NCBI GenBank assembly: GCA_900314225.1
Contig: OMUM01000053.1
Span: 1-12,401 of the forward strand
Source of the DNA: an uncultured bacterium
Lineage (GTDB): Bacteria; Bacillota_I; Bacilli_A; RF39; UBA660
Length of the DNA: 12,401 nucleotides
Reading direction: 5' to 3'
A program made the position numbers and the translations under genes. Below the pieces are notes generated by a model. That model ran no database searches, was not told where the DNA came from, and saw only the letters and a program-made list of their open reading frames with translations. Within the stretch, counting starts at the first letter, position 1. Each line of letters starts with the position of its first letter. Shown piece after piece: positions 1 through 6,742 of this stretch.

Positions 1-24
1 AATATAAAAACCACGCAAAATAAA

Positions 25-54
25 TTGGACAAATCTATAAAAATATAGTATAAT
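25..54 (+). promoter_or_regulatory. Predicted sigma-A promoter of rnjA
   Basis: A -35-like TTGGAC (25-30) is separated by 18 nt from a perfect -10 TATAAT (49-54). The predicted transcription start near 61 gives a leader of about 38 nt before the rnjA ATG, with the Shine-Dalgarno AAAGGAG just upstream of the start. No structured regulatory RNA is evident in the leader. Confidence 0.65.
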
Positions 55-98
55 TTCATAGTTAGTTCTTTATAAGCTTATTTTAGAAAGGAGATTTT

Positions 99-1781
99 AT
101 GAATAATGAAAAAACCAATGGAACAAAAATAGTTGTTCTAGGTGGTTTAGGAGAAGTCGGAAAAAATATGTATTGTGTAATGCATAATGACGCAATTGTT
201 ATTATTGATGCCGGAGTTAGATTCCCAGATAGTGAAATTATGGGAGTTGATTATATTTTACCAGATTTTACTTTTTTAAAAGAAAACGAAGATAAAATTA
301 AAGCCTTATTAATTACTCATGGTCATGAAGATCACATTGGAGCTATACCATTTTTATTACAAAGTTTAAATATACCTACGGTATATGCCCCACAACATGC
401 CAAAGAATTAATTGCTGTAAAATTACAAGACAGAAACATTAGATATGACAATTTAATAGCATATAACGACCAAACTAAACTAAAATTTAAAGATATAGAA
501 ATTGAGTTTTTTAGAGTGACTCACTCTATACCAGATTCACATGGTATAAGTATCAAAACACCAGATGGCAGAATTGTTACAACCGGAGATTATAAATTTG
601 ATTTAACGCCAATTGGACCAATGGCCGATTTATATAAAATGGCAACTCTTGGTCATGAAGGAGTAGATGTTCTAATTGGAGACTCTACAAATGCATTAAA
701 TGAAGGATTTTCTAAAAGTGAATCTGCAGTTGATCAAACTCTAAACGAAATGTTTGATAAATGTAAAAATAATAGAATTATAATTGCTACATTTGCATCA
801 AACATTTATCGTGTAAAACATATTTTTGAAACATGTTTTAAACACAATAGAAAAATTTGTATATTTGGAAGAAGTATGGAAAATAATATAAACATTTCAC
901 TTAATGCTGGATATATTGATCATAAAGAACTATTAATTACTCCAGAAGAAGCAAAAAATTTAAAGCCAAATGAAATAATTATATTATGTACAGGTACTCA
1001 AGGAGAACCACTTGCTGCCCTATCTAGGATGGCTAATGGAACACATAAATATATTAAATTAAGACCAGATGATATAGTAATATTTTCATCATCTGCAATT
1101 CCAGGTAATGCTTTAAGTATTTCAAAAACTGTTAATAATTTATATTTAAAAGGTGTAAAAGTATATACAAATAATGTATTAACAGATTTACATACATCAG
1201 GACATGCAAATCAAGAAGAGATAAAACTAATGATAAGATTACTTCAACCAAAATATTTAATGCCATTTCACGGTGACTACAGAATGCTAAAAAAACAGGC
1301 TAATATTGGAATTATGTGTGGAATACCAAAAGAAAATACTTTTATTCTAAGAAATGGAGACACTTTAACCTTAAAGGATCACGTTTTAACTAAATCTGAA
1401 AGTAAACCCGGAGCAGACGTTTATGTAGATGGAAATAGAATTGGCGAAATTGGAAGTGCCGTAATCAAAGATAGAAAAATTATGGCCAATGATGGAATTC
1501 TAGTAATAATAATAAATGTTGATATGAAAAAAAGACATTTATTAATAAAACCAAACATTACTACAAGAGGATTCATCCTAGTAAATGAAAATGAAGAACT
1601 AATTCATAAAATAGAAAACAAATCAGAACAAGTAATAGTTACTGATTTAGCAAATCCAAAAACAACATTTGCTACATTAAAAAATGATTTAACAGATACT
1701 CTATATCCATACATAAATAGCTTAACAGGAAGAAAGCCATTAATACTTCCAGTAATATTAGATATCAAAAAAGATAAGTAA
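99..1781 (+). CDS. rnjA: Ribonuclease J (RNase J1 type)
   Basis: This is a metallo-beta-lactamase/beta-CASP ribonuclease with 5'-to-3' exonuclease and endonuclease activity, central to mRNA turnover and rRNA maturation in Bacillota; it acts in the cytoplasm. The 560-residue length is normal for RNase J. The zinc-binding motif HGHEDH is at residues 74-79, followed by H142, the GD pair at 163-164, HTSGH (365-369) in the beta-CASP part and H391 in PFHGDYR. All metal ligands are present, so it matches catalytically competent RNase J1; B. subtilis RNase J2 has a degraded first motif. The ATG at 99 follows the Shine-Dalgarno AAAGGAG. It is transcribed alone from its own promoter and converges on the DUF1016-like gene, sharing a terminator with it. 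J1 rather than J2 is an inference from the intact motifs. Confidence 0.96.
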   Translation: MNNEKTNGTKIVVLGGLGEVGKNMYCVMHNDAIVIIDAGVRFPDSEIMGVDYILPDFTFLKENEDKIKALLITHGHEDHIGAIPFLLQSLNIPTVYAPQHAKELIAVKLQDRNIRYDNLIAYNDQTKLKFKDIEIEFFRVTHSIPDSHGISIKTPDGRIVTTGDYKFDLTPIGPMADLYKMATLGHEGVDVLIGDSTNALNEGFSKSESAVDQTLNEMFDKCKNNRIIIATFASNIYRVKHIFETCFKHNRKICIFGRSMENNINISLNAGYIDHKELLITPEEAKNLKPNEIIILCTGTQGEPLAALSRMANGTHKYIKLRPDDIVIFSSSAIPGNALSISKTVNNLYLKGVKVYTNNVLTDLHTSGHANQEEIKLMIRLLQPKYLMPFHGDYRMLKKQANIGIMCGIPKENTFILRNGDTLTLKDHVLTKSESKPGADVYVDGNRIGEIGSAVIKDRKIMANDGILVIIINVDMKKRHLLIKPNITTRGFILVNENEELIHKIENKSEQVIVTDLANPKTTFATLKNDLTDTLYPYINSLTGRKPLILPVILDIKKDK

Positions 1782-1803
1782 TCTAAACTTAATAAATACA
1801 ACA

Positions 1804-1841
1804 AAAAAATGATTTTCGATATAATATCAAAATCATTTTTT
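1804..1841. terminator. Bidirectional intrinsic terminator
   Basis: Arms 1804-1816 and 1829-1841 are perfectly complementary (13 bp, core TGATTTT/AAAATCA). The A-rich outer ends provide a T-tract on both strands. It lies 22 nt after the rnjA stop and just beyond the end of the converging DUF1016-like ORF, so it can serve both genes. Confidence 0.85.
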
Positions 1842-1847
1842 ATTTAA

Positions 1848-2189
1848 TTAAATTATAAGATAAAGATTTCCATCAATCATTCTTTTTAAAGAATTATAAT
1901 CAAAATTACAAAATAAACAAATATTTAAATAAAGTTTAGTAATCTCTTCATTGTTAATTTTTAACAAAGCAACATAATAATTCCAAGGAATATTTTCATA
2001 TTTTTCTAAATAAATAGGAAAATATAAATAAAACTTTCTCATAAACAAAATATTATCATAAGAGAAAGAATAACTATCTCCAAAATAATAACTCAAAAAA
2101 TCAGAACATTTTTTTATAATATTTTCACAACAATCATTTTTATTATAAACAAACTTTCCAATTAACCATAAAAAATAAATTTTATAAAT
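1848..2189 (-). CDS. Small DUF1016/YhcG N-terminal-domain-like protein, atypical or missing start
   Basis: The reading frame encodes about 113 residues resembling the DUF1016 N-terminal domain, the winged-helix-like region found before the PDDEXK nuclease domain of YhcG proteins. The matching landmarks are LWLIGKF near the start, a FSYDNILFMRKFYLYFP stretch, IPWNYYVALL, and a closing RMIDGNLY. The C-terminal nuclease domain is absent, and the helix normally preceding the WxIG segment is short or missing. A near-perfect Shine-Dalgarno GGAGGTGAT (2193-2201) precedes the frame, but no ATG, GTG or TTG follows at a usable distance. The best-spaced in-frame codon is ATT at 2189 (7 nt after GGAGG), with ATA at 2192 also possible. 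The frame stays open upstream to 2366, but that part reads through the group IIC intron relic. It may be a real small gene with a rare AUU start or a 5'-truncated fragment. The family assignment is from recalled motif similarity only. Confidence 0.5.
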   Translation of the reverse strand: MYKIYFLWLIGKFVYNKNDCCENIIKKCSDFLSYYFGDSYSFSYDNILFMRKFYLYFPIYLEKYENIPWNYYVALLKINNEEITKLYLNICLFCNFDYNSLKRMIDGNLYLII

Positions 2190-2229
2190 TATATCACCTC
2201 CACTTATATTATTAGTAAAAATTATTTCT

Positions 2230-2392
2230 CTAATCGAATAGATTAAATTTCTGTTCGTTGGCCCTCGATTTTGTTTCACACTTCCTTTGACCCTAATGTC
2301 ACCATTAATGCTTTGTGTTTTCCTAACATTTCGTTGATACCTACGCGTGTATTGGACTTTCACCAACTAGATATATGCCATGCACGGCACAC
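2230..2392 (-). mobile_element. Group IIC intron relic (5' part of domain I only)
   Basis: Read on the minus strand, this stretch follows the 5' end of group IIC introns as I remember the Oceanobacillus iheyensis intron. It starts GTGTGCC, then GCATGG, then a TCTA...GGTGAAAGTCC segment. Later come GGTGACAT, CAAAGGAAG with a purine-rich loop, and CGAACAGAA before a small hairpin (TAATC/GATTA, about 2229-2243). It begins directly after the T-tract of the rny terminator, the preferred insertion site of group IIC introns. Similarity stops after about 160 nt. No reverse-transcriptase ORF, no domain V hairpin and no 3' end are visible downstream, where the DUF1016-like frame begins instead. It therefore cannot self-splice as seen. 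It is either a dead remnant or a piece reused as a 5' leader. Confidence 0.7.
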
Positions 2393-2393
2393 C

Positions 2394-2419
2394 AAAAAAA
2401 GAAGCTTATTTTGCTTCTT
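2394..2419 (-). terminator. rny terminator overlapping the stop codon
   Basis: Minus-strand arms AAGAAGC (2413-2419) and GCTTCTT (2399-2405) form a 7-bp stem with a 7-nt loop AAAATAA, followed by a run of T (2394-2400). The rny TAA stop (2406-2408) lies in the loop, so the last codons of the gene form half of the terminator. Confidence 0.85.
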
Positions 2420-3962
2420 CTTGTGCTCTTGTTTCTCTAATAACAGTAATCTTTATTGTACCTGGATATTTAAGAGTAGATTCTATTTTTTCTTTTACTT
2501 CTCGAGCAATTTTATGTGCTTCTAAATCATCAACTTCTTCAGGCTTTACAACGACTCTAAGCTCTCTACCTGCTTGTAAAGCATAAGTTTTTTCAACCCC
2601 ATCAATTTGATTACCAACTTCTTCTAATTGTGATAATCTTTTAATATAATTTTCTAAGCTATCATTTCTAGCCCCAGGTCTACTAGCTGATAAAGCATCG
2701 GCAATTGCAACAATTGATGAAATAACTGAAGTAGCAGCAACATCACCATGATGTGAAGCAATAGCATTAATAACTACAGGATCTTCATGATATTTTTTAG
2801 CAATATCAACACCAATTTCAACATGGCTACCTTCAACTTCATGATCAATTGCTTTACCTATATCATGTAAAAGACCAGCTCTTTTTGCTAATGTAACATT
2901 TTCTCCTAATTCGCCAGCAAGTAATCCCGAAAGTTCAGCAACTTCTTTTGAATGCTCTAAAACATTTTGTCCGTAACTAGTCCTAAAATGCAATTTTCCA
3001 ATAAGTTCGATAAATTCAGGATCAAATTTAGTTAAGCCAAGTTCAAATAAAGTATCTTGTCCATATTGAATAATTTGTTTTTTCATATCTTTACAAACCT
3101 TATCATAAACTTCTTCAATCCTTGTTGGATGAATTCTTCCATCTTTTATCAAATTATCTAAAGTAACTCTAGCAATCTCTCTCCTCAAAGGATCAAAACT
3201 AGATAATACTACAGCTTCAGGAGTATCATCAATAATTAGATCTACACCAGTAACAGACTCAATTGTTCGAATGTTTCTACCCTCTCTACCAATAAGTCTA
3301 CCCTTCATTTCATCATTAGGTAAATCAACAACAGTTACAGTTTGATCATTAGCTATATCAGCAGCATATCTTTGCATTGAACTAACAATCATTTCTCGAG
3401 CCTTAGAGTCTGCTTCCAATCTTGCTTCATTTTCTCGCTCCCTAATATATTCAGAAATCTCTTTATTCATGCTTTCTTTAACCTTAGACATAACTAACTC
3501 TTTAGCTTTTTCTTTACTGAAATTAGATATTTTTTCTAATAATTGTAATTGTTCTTTCTTTATTTCCTCCACTTTACTTTTTTCATTTTGGATTTCTTCT
3601 TGCTTTTCGCTCAATTTATCTTCACGCTCATCTAATGCTGTTTCACGTTTTTGATACATTTCATCACGCTTATCCATATTAGACTCACGCTGTAACAATC
3701 TATTTTCATTTTCTTTAAGTTCTTGTTTCTTTTCGCGAATCTCCTTATCTAAATCCATTTTTATTTTATAAGTTTCCTCTTTTTGTGCTAATGCAGCATC
3801 TCTTTTTAATTTTTCTATTTCTACCTTAGCATTATCAATCATCTTATTAACTTTTTTAGTAGTTAAATTCAATCTTACTAAATTAAAAATAAATGATACT
3901 ATTAAACCTAAAATAAGGCCTACCACAACAAGTAAAATGGAGATTAAAATACTACTTTGCAT
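2406..3962 (-). CDS. rny: Ribonuclease Y
   Basis: This is a membrane-anchored endoribonuclease that initiates decay of many mRNAs in Bacillota and is the functional counterpart of RNase E. At 518 residues it matches the family length. It has one N-terminal membrane helix (about 5-27) and a long charged coiled coil (about 35-200). A KH RNA-binding domain with GREGRN follows at 225-230. The HD phosphohydrolase domain contains H337, the HD pair H366-D367, H380, H404-H405 and D422. The ATG at 3962 is preceded by GGAGGAAAT. The gene has its own sigma-A promoter and a terminator at the stop codon, so it appears monocistronic. The start of its transcript would fold into a hairpin. RNase J, a usual interaction partner, is encoded about 600 bp away on the opposite strand. 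Confidence 0.97.
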   Translation of the reverse strand: MQSSILISILLVVVGLILGLIVSFIFNLVRLNLTTKKVNKMIDNAKVEIEKLKRDAALAQKEETYKIKMDLDKEIREKKQELKENENRLLQRESNMDKRDEMYQKRETALDEREDKLSEKQEEIQNEKSKVEEIKKEQLQLLEKISNFSKEKAKELVMSKVKESMNKEISEYIRERENEARLEADSKAREMIVSSMQRYAADIANDQTVTVVDLPNDEMKGRLIGREGRNIRTIESVTGVDLIIDDTPEAVVLSSFDPLRREIARVTLDNLIKDGRIHPTRIEEVYDKVCKDMKKQIIQYGQDTLFELGLTKFDPEFIELIGKLHFRTSYGQNVLEHSKEVAELSGLLAGELGENVTLAKRAGLLHDIGKAIDHEVEGSHVEIGVDIAKKYHEDPVVINAIASHHGDVAATSVISSIVAIADALSASRPGARNDSLENYIKRLSQLEEVGNQIDGVEKTYALQAGRELRVVVKPEEVDDLEAHKIAREVKEKIESTLKYPGTIKITVIRETRAQEEAK

Positions 3963-3975
3963 ATTTCCTCCATTC

Positions 3976-4000
3976 TAGATTAGATACAACTCCTAATCTA
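3976..4000 (-). promoter_or_regulatory. 5'-terminal stem-loop of the rny mRNA
   Basis: The minus strand reads TAGATTAG - 9-nt loop - CTAATCTA, a perfect 8-bp inverted repeat (3993-4000 with 3976-3983). It sits between the predicted transcription start (about 3999-4001) and the rny Shine-Dalgarno. A stem at the very 5' end of a transcript commonly blocks 5'-exonuclease access or RNA pyrophosphohydrolase. That role here is inferred. Confidence 0.55.
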
Positions 4001-4005
4001 ACACT

Positions 4006-4034
4006 ATTGTAATTTTATTTTATAACCTTGTCAA
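4006..4034 (-). promoter_or_regulatory. Sigma-A promoter of rny
   Basis: On the minus strand a consensus -35 TTGACA (4029-4034) and a -10 TACAAT (4006-4011) are separated by exactly 17 nt. It lies downstream of the murE terminator and upstream of the rny leader hairpin, so rny can be transcribed independently of murE and recA. Confidence 0.85.
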
Positions 4035-4041
4035 GAAAAAG

Positions 4042-4066
4042 AAAAATTGGAAATATTTCATTCCAA
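4042..4066 (-). terminator. Terminator of the murE-type gene
   Basis: Minus-strand arms TTGGAA (4061-4066) and TTCCAA (4047-4052) flank an 8-nt loop and are followed by TTTTT. It is located 28 nt after the murE-type stop and just before the rny promoter. The short stem suggests modest efficiency. Confidence 0.65.
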
Positions 4067-4094
4067 CTTAAAAATAAAACGTTTTTTTTTACAA

Positions 4095-5486
4095 TTAATT
4101 TTTAAAATAATTAGAAATAACATCATAGTCCGAATAAGGAATTTTTTTATCCTTGATAGCCATATAATTATCTCTACCCTTACCAAGTATTAAAACAACA
4201 CTACCTTTTTTGGCAATGCTTAAAGCATATTTAATAGCTTCTTCTCTATCAGTAATTCTAACATAATCAGTGTCATCACCAACCATTTGATCTATAATAT
4301 CATCAACCTTTTCATATCTTGGATCATCCATAGTAAAAATAGAAACATTAGAATTTTCCATAATCATTTTACCAATAGTTCTTCTTTTTTCCTTTTCTCT
4401 TCCGCCAGCACATCCAGTTAAAATAATAATATTAGAATAATTTTTAAAAGTATTTAAAATATTCCTTATACCATTAATAGTATGAGCATAATCTAAAACT
4501 ATATCATAATCTTGTCCAAAATCTAAAAGTTCACACCTACCTTTGATAGGTCTAAGTTTATTAATTCTACTTATTAGCAATGAATCTTCTACACCAAAGA
4601 ATTTTCCAATAAGATATGCCATTACCACATTATAAACATTATACTTTCCAATTAATGGACTTGTAATTTTAATATCATTATTAATCTCAATAAATGTAGT
4701 ATTTTTATTATATTTAACATTTGTAATCACAAAATTATTATCAGTATTAAAACCAAAAGTATAAAGATTTTTATGTTTAATATTATGTAAAATTTCATCG
4801 TCCCCATTTACAATAGCAATACCATCATCTTTTAATAAATCTAGAAGTTTTATTTTACACTTAACATAATTTTCAAAAGTTTTATGAACATTTAAATGAT
4901 CACCAGTAATATTAGTAAACCCTACTATAGAATATCTTAATTGTTTAACCCTATCATGTAATAATGCCTCACTTGAAACTTCCATTACTACATTATTAAT
5001 ACCGTTATCACAAACATATTTCAAATCTTTATATAATTCTGAAACACAAGGAGTTGTATTGCTAGTAGGTATTTCTTTAGTATCTAGCTCAACTCCATTA
5101 GTACCAATATATGCACATTTATTTAAAATATTTTTAATTATTGTTGCCGTAGTCGTCTTACCATCAGTTCCAGTTATACCAATAAAATTAAACTTATCTA
5201 AATCCAAATCATAAAATTTGCGACATAATTCATAAAATAAATCATTTATATTTTCCACAATTAAATGTGGAATATCATATTCAATTTTTCTATCACATAT
5301 AACAAAACTACAGCCATTCTCAATTGCCATCTTTATATAATCAAAATGGTCAACATTATATCCTTTCGTCGCAACAAATAAATACCCAGGTTCTACTAGC
5401 CTTGAATCATCAGTAATTCCATATATTTTAATATTATAATTACATTCAATTAATTCATTTATATTTTTCAAAAAATCATCACCCAT
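4095..5486 (-). CDS. murE: UDP-N-acetylmuramoyl-dipeptide--amino acid ligase (MurE type)
   Basis: This is an ATP-dependent Mur ligase that adds the third residue of the peptidoglycan stem peptide to UDP-MurNAc-L-Ala-D-Glu in the cytoplasm. The N-terminal uridine-binding region (about 20-90) contains the DDSR and GYLFVATKG landmarks. The ATP loop GTDGKTT is at 106-112, and SNTTP at 142-146 is typical of MurE. GDHLNVH (195-201) and the likely carbamylated lysine K211 follow. YAHT is at 333-336, GCAGGREKEKR at 358-368 and DDPR at 387-390. The last differs from the DNPR motif of most meso-diaminopimelate enzymes, so the amino acid substrate (Lys, DAP or other) is uncertain. The ATG at 5486 lacks a Shine-Dalgarno and lies at the predicted transcription start. 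The in-frame TTG at 5471 follows GGGTGATGA with good spacing and would give 458 residues, the better match to the usual MurE N-terminus. Confidence 0.88.
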   Translation of the reverse strand: MGDDFLKNINELIECNYNIKIYGITDDSRLVEPGYLFVATKGYNVDHFDYIKMAIENGCSFVICDRKIEYDIPHLIVENINDLFYELCRKFYDLDLDKFNFIGITGTDGKTTTATIIKNILNKCAYIGTNGVELDTKEIPTSNTTPCVSELYKDLKYVCDNGINNVVMEVSSEALLHDRVKQLRYSIVGFTNITGDHLNVHKTFENYVKCKIKLLDLLKDDGIAIVNGDDEILHNIKHKNLYTFGFNTDNNFVITNVKYNKNTTFIEINNDIKITSPLIGKYNVYNVVMAYLIGKFFGVEDSLLISRINKLRPIKGRCELLDFGQDYDIVLDYAHTINGIRNILNTFKNYSNIIILTGCAGGREKEKRRTIGKMIMENSNVSIFTMDDPRYEKVDDIIDQMVGDDTDYVRITDREEAIKYALSIAKKGSVVLILGKGRDNYMAIKDKKIPYSDYDVISNYFKN

Positions 5487-5489
5487 ATA

Positions 5490-5518
5490 ATAATATGATT
5501 AAATACAAGAGATATCAA
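5490..5518 (-). promoter_or_regulatory. Predicted promoter of the murE-type gene
   Basis: The minus strand carries TTGATA (5513-5518), a 17-nt spacer and TATTAT (5490-5495). The predicted start of transcription falls at about 5483-5486, inside the annotated ATG. This favours initiation at the downstream TTG. The -35 partly overlaps the T-tract of the recA terminator. Confidence 0.55.
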
Positions 5519-5541
5519 AAAAGACTTTTATTTAGTCTTTT
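5517..5541 (-). terminator. recA terminator overlapping the stop codon
   Basis: Minus-strand arms AAAAGACT (5534-5541) and AGTCTTTT (5519-5526) give an 8-bp stem with a 7-nt loop AAATAAA, followed by further T residues. The recA TAA (5528-5530) is inside the loop, the same design as the rny terminator. Confidence 0.85.
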
Positions 5542-6571
5542 TATCAGTATCCTTAGCTTTGTCTGAAGAACTCAAATCAATATCATAAAACTCTCTAACT
5601 TTATGTTCAATCTCATCTTTTAATTCTTTATTATCTTTTAAAAGCAGTTTAACATTTTCTTTTCCTTGACCAAGCTTTTCACCATTATAAGAAAACCATG
5701 AACCACTCTTCTCTATAATACCAGCTTCAACTCCCAAATCAATAATTTCTCCTTCACGAGATACACCTTCACCATACATAATATCAACAACTGCTGTTTT
5801 AAAAGGTGGAGCAACTTTATTTTTAACAACTTTTATAGTTGTTCTATTTCCAACTACTCCATCGCCCATCTTTAATTGTTCATTACGACGAATATCAAGA
5901 CGAATAGAAGCATAAAATTTTAGTGCTCTTCCACCTGGAGTAGTTTCAGGATTACCAAACATTACACCGACTTTTTCTCTTAACTGATTTATAAATATAC
6001 ATGTTGTTTGAGTCTTATTAATTGTTCCAGACAATTTTCTTAAAGCCTGAGACATAAGTCTAGCTTGAAGACCAACATGAGAGTCACCCATTTCACCATC
6101 TATCTCAGCTTGTGGAACAAGAGCAGCAACAGAATCTATTACTACAATACTTAATGCTTCACTTCGAACTAGTGCTTCACAAATTTCTAAAGCCTGTTCA
6201 CCAGTATCAGGTTGTGATAATAATAATTCATCAATGTTAACACCTAACTTTTTAGCATATTCAGGATCCAAAGCATGTTCTGCATCTATAAAAGCAGCTC
6301 TTCCACCTAACTTTTGATGTTCAGCAATTGCTTGAAGTGCAAAAGTAGTTTTTCCACTTGACTCAGGTCCATATATTTCAATAATTCTACCTTTTGGATA
6401 TCCTCCAACACCCAAGGCAATATCTAATGAAAGACAACCACTAGAAACGACATCAACTTTCATATGTTTATTCTCACCAAGTTTCATAATAGAACCTTTA
6501 CCAAATTGTTTTTCAATATCATTTAAAACTTTATCCAAAGCTTTATCTTTTTCTTCTTTACTAACAGCCAT
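5528..6571 (-). CDS. recA: Recombinase RecA
   Basis: RecA is a DNA-dependent ATPase that forms filaments on single-stranded DNA, catalyses strand exchange and triggers LexA self-cleavage in the SOS response. It has 347 residues, the normal length. Walker A GPESSGKTT is at 68-76, and Walker B lies within LSIVVIDSVAAL (about 140-150). The loop L2 region with NQLREKVG and GNPETTPGGRALKF follows at about 195-220. The C-terminus ends in the short charged tail usual for Bacillota. The ATG at 6571 follows the Shine-Dalgarno GGAGG. It has its own promoter with a LexA-like box upstream and a terminator fused to the stop codon. In Bacillus, recA lies between pgsA and rny in the same order; here a murE-type gene sits between recA and rny. 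Confidence 0.98.
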   Translation of the reverse strand: MAVSKEEKDKALDKVLNDIEKQFGKGSIMKLGENKHMKVDVVSSGCLSLDIALGVGGYPKGRIIEIYGPESSGKTTFALQAIAEHQKLGGRAAFIDAEHALDPEYAKKLGVNIDELLLSQPDTGEQALEICEALVRSEALSIVVIDSVAALVPQAEIDGEMGDSHVGLQARLMSQALRKLSGTINKTQTTCIFINQLREKVGVMFGNPETTPGGRALKFYASIRLDIRRNEQLKMGDGVVGNRTTIKVVKNKVAPPFKTAVVDIMYGEGVSREGEIIDLGVEAGIIEKSGSWFSYNGEKLGQGKENVKLLLKDNKELKDEIEHKVREFYDIDLSSSDKAKDTDKKTK

Positions 6572-6604
6572 TTATTTTCCTCCTCGTAAATAACTTACAA
6601 AATC

Positions 6605-6633
6605 ATTGTATAATATAATTATTTAAATTGCAA
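6605..6633 (-). promoter_or_regulatory. Predicted recA promoter
   Basis: On the minus strand TTGCAA (6628-6633) and TACAAT (6605-6610) are separated by 17 nt. The predicted transcript has a short leader of about 25-30 nt before the recA ATG. It lies downstream of the pgsA terminator, so recA is an independent transcription unit. Confidence 0.65.
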
Positions 6634-6641
6634 GATTTTTT

Positions 6642-6655
6642 CGAACAATTGTTTT
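6642..6655. promoter_or_regulatory. Candidate LexA (DinR-type) SOS box upstream of recA
   Basis: CGAACAATTGTTTT matches 12 of 14 positions of the Bacillus LexA/DinR consensus CGAACRNRYGTTYG. It lies 8 bp upstream of the predicted recA -35 element. SOS control of recA is the established pattern in Bacillota. No lexA gene is in this window, so regulation is inferred. Confidence 0.55.
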
Positions 6656-6680
6656 ACAAAAAGCAAATAATATTTTTCTT

Positions 6681-6718
6681 AAAAAAACAAAAACTTCCAC
6701 AACATTTAGAAGTTTTTG
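6681..6718 (-). terminator. Terminator after pgsA
   Basis: Minus-strand arms CAAAAACTTC (6709-6718) and GAAGTTTTTG (6688-6697) form a 10-bp stem with an 11-nt loop, followed by TTTTTTT (6681-6687). It starts about 25 nt after the pgsA stop and separates the rodZ-pgsA unit from recA. Confidence 0.85.
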
Positions 6719-6742
6719 CTTAAATAAATATATCAAAATAAA

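Noticed and set aside
2190..2366. N-terminal extension of the DUF1016-like frame to a TTG at 2366
   Set aside because: This part translates the group IIC intron relic. Its basic, irregular peptide (KVQYTRRYQRN...) does not resemble the family and there is no ribosome-binding site.
2271..2586. Two overlapping + strand ORFs over the intron relic and the rny 3' end
   Set aside because: They are antisense to rny coding sequence and its terminator, with no Shine-Dalgarno and no recognisable protein features.
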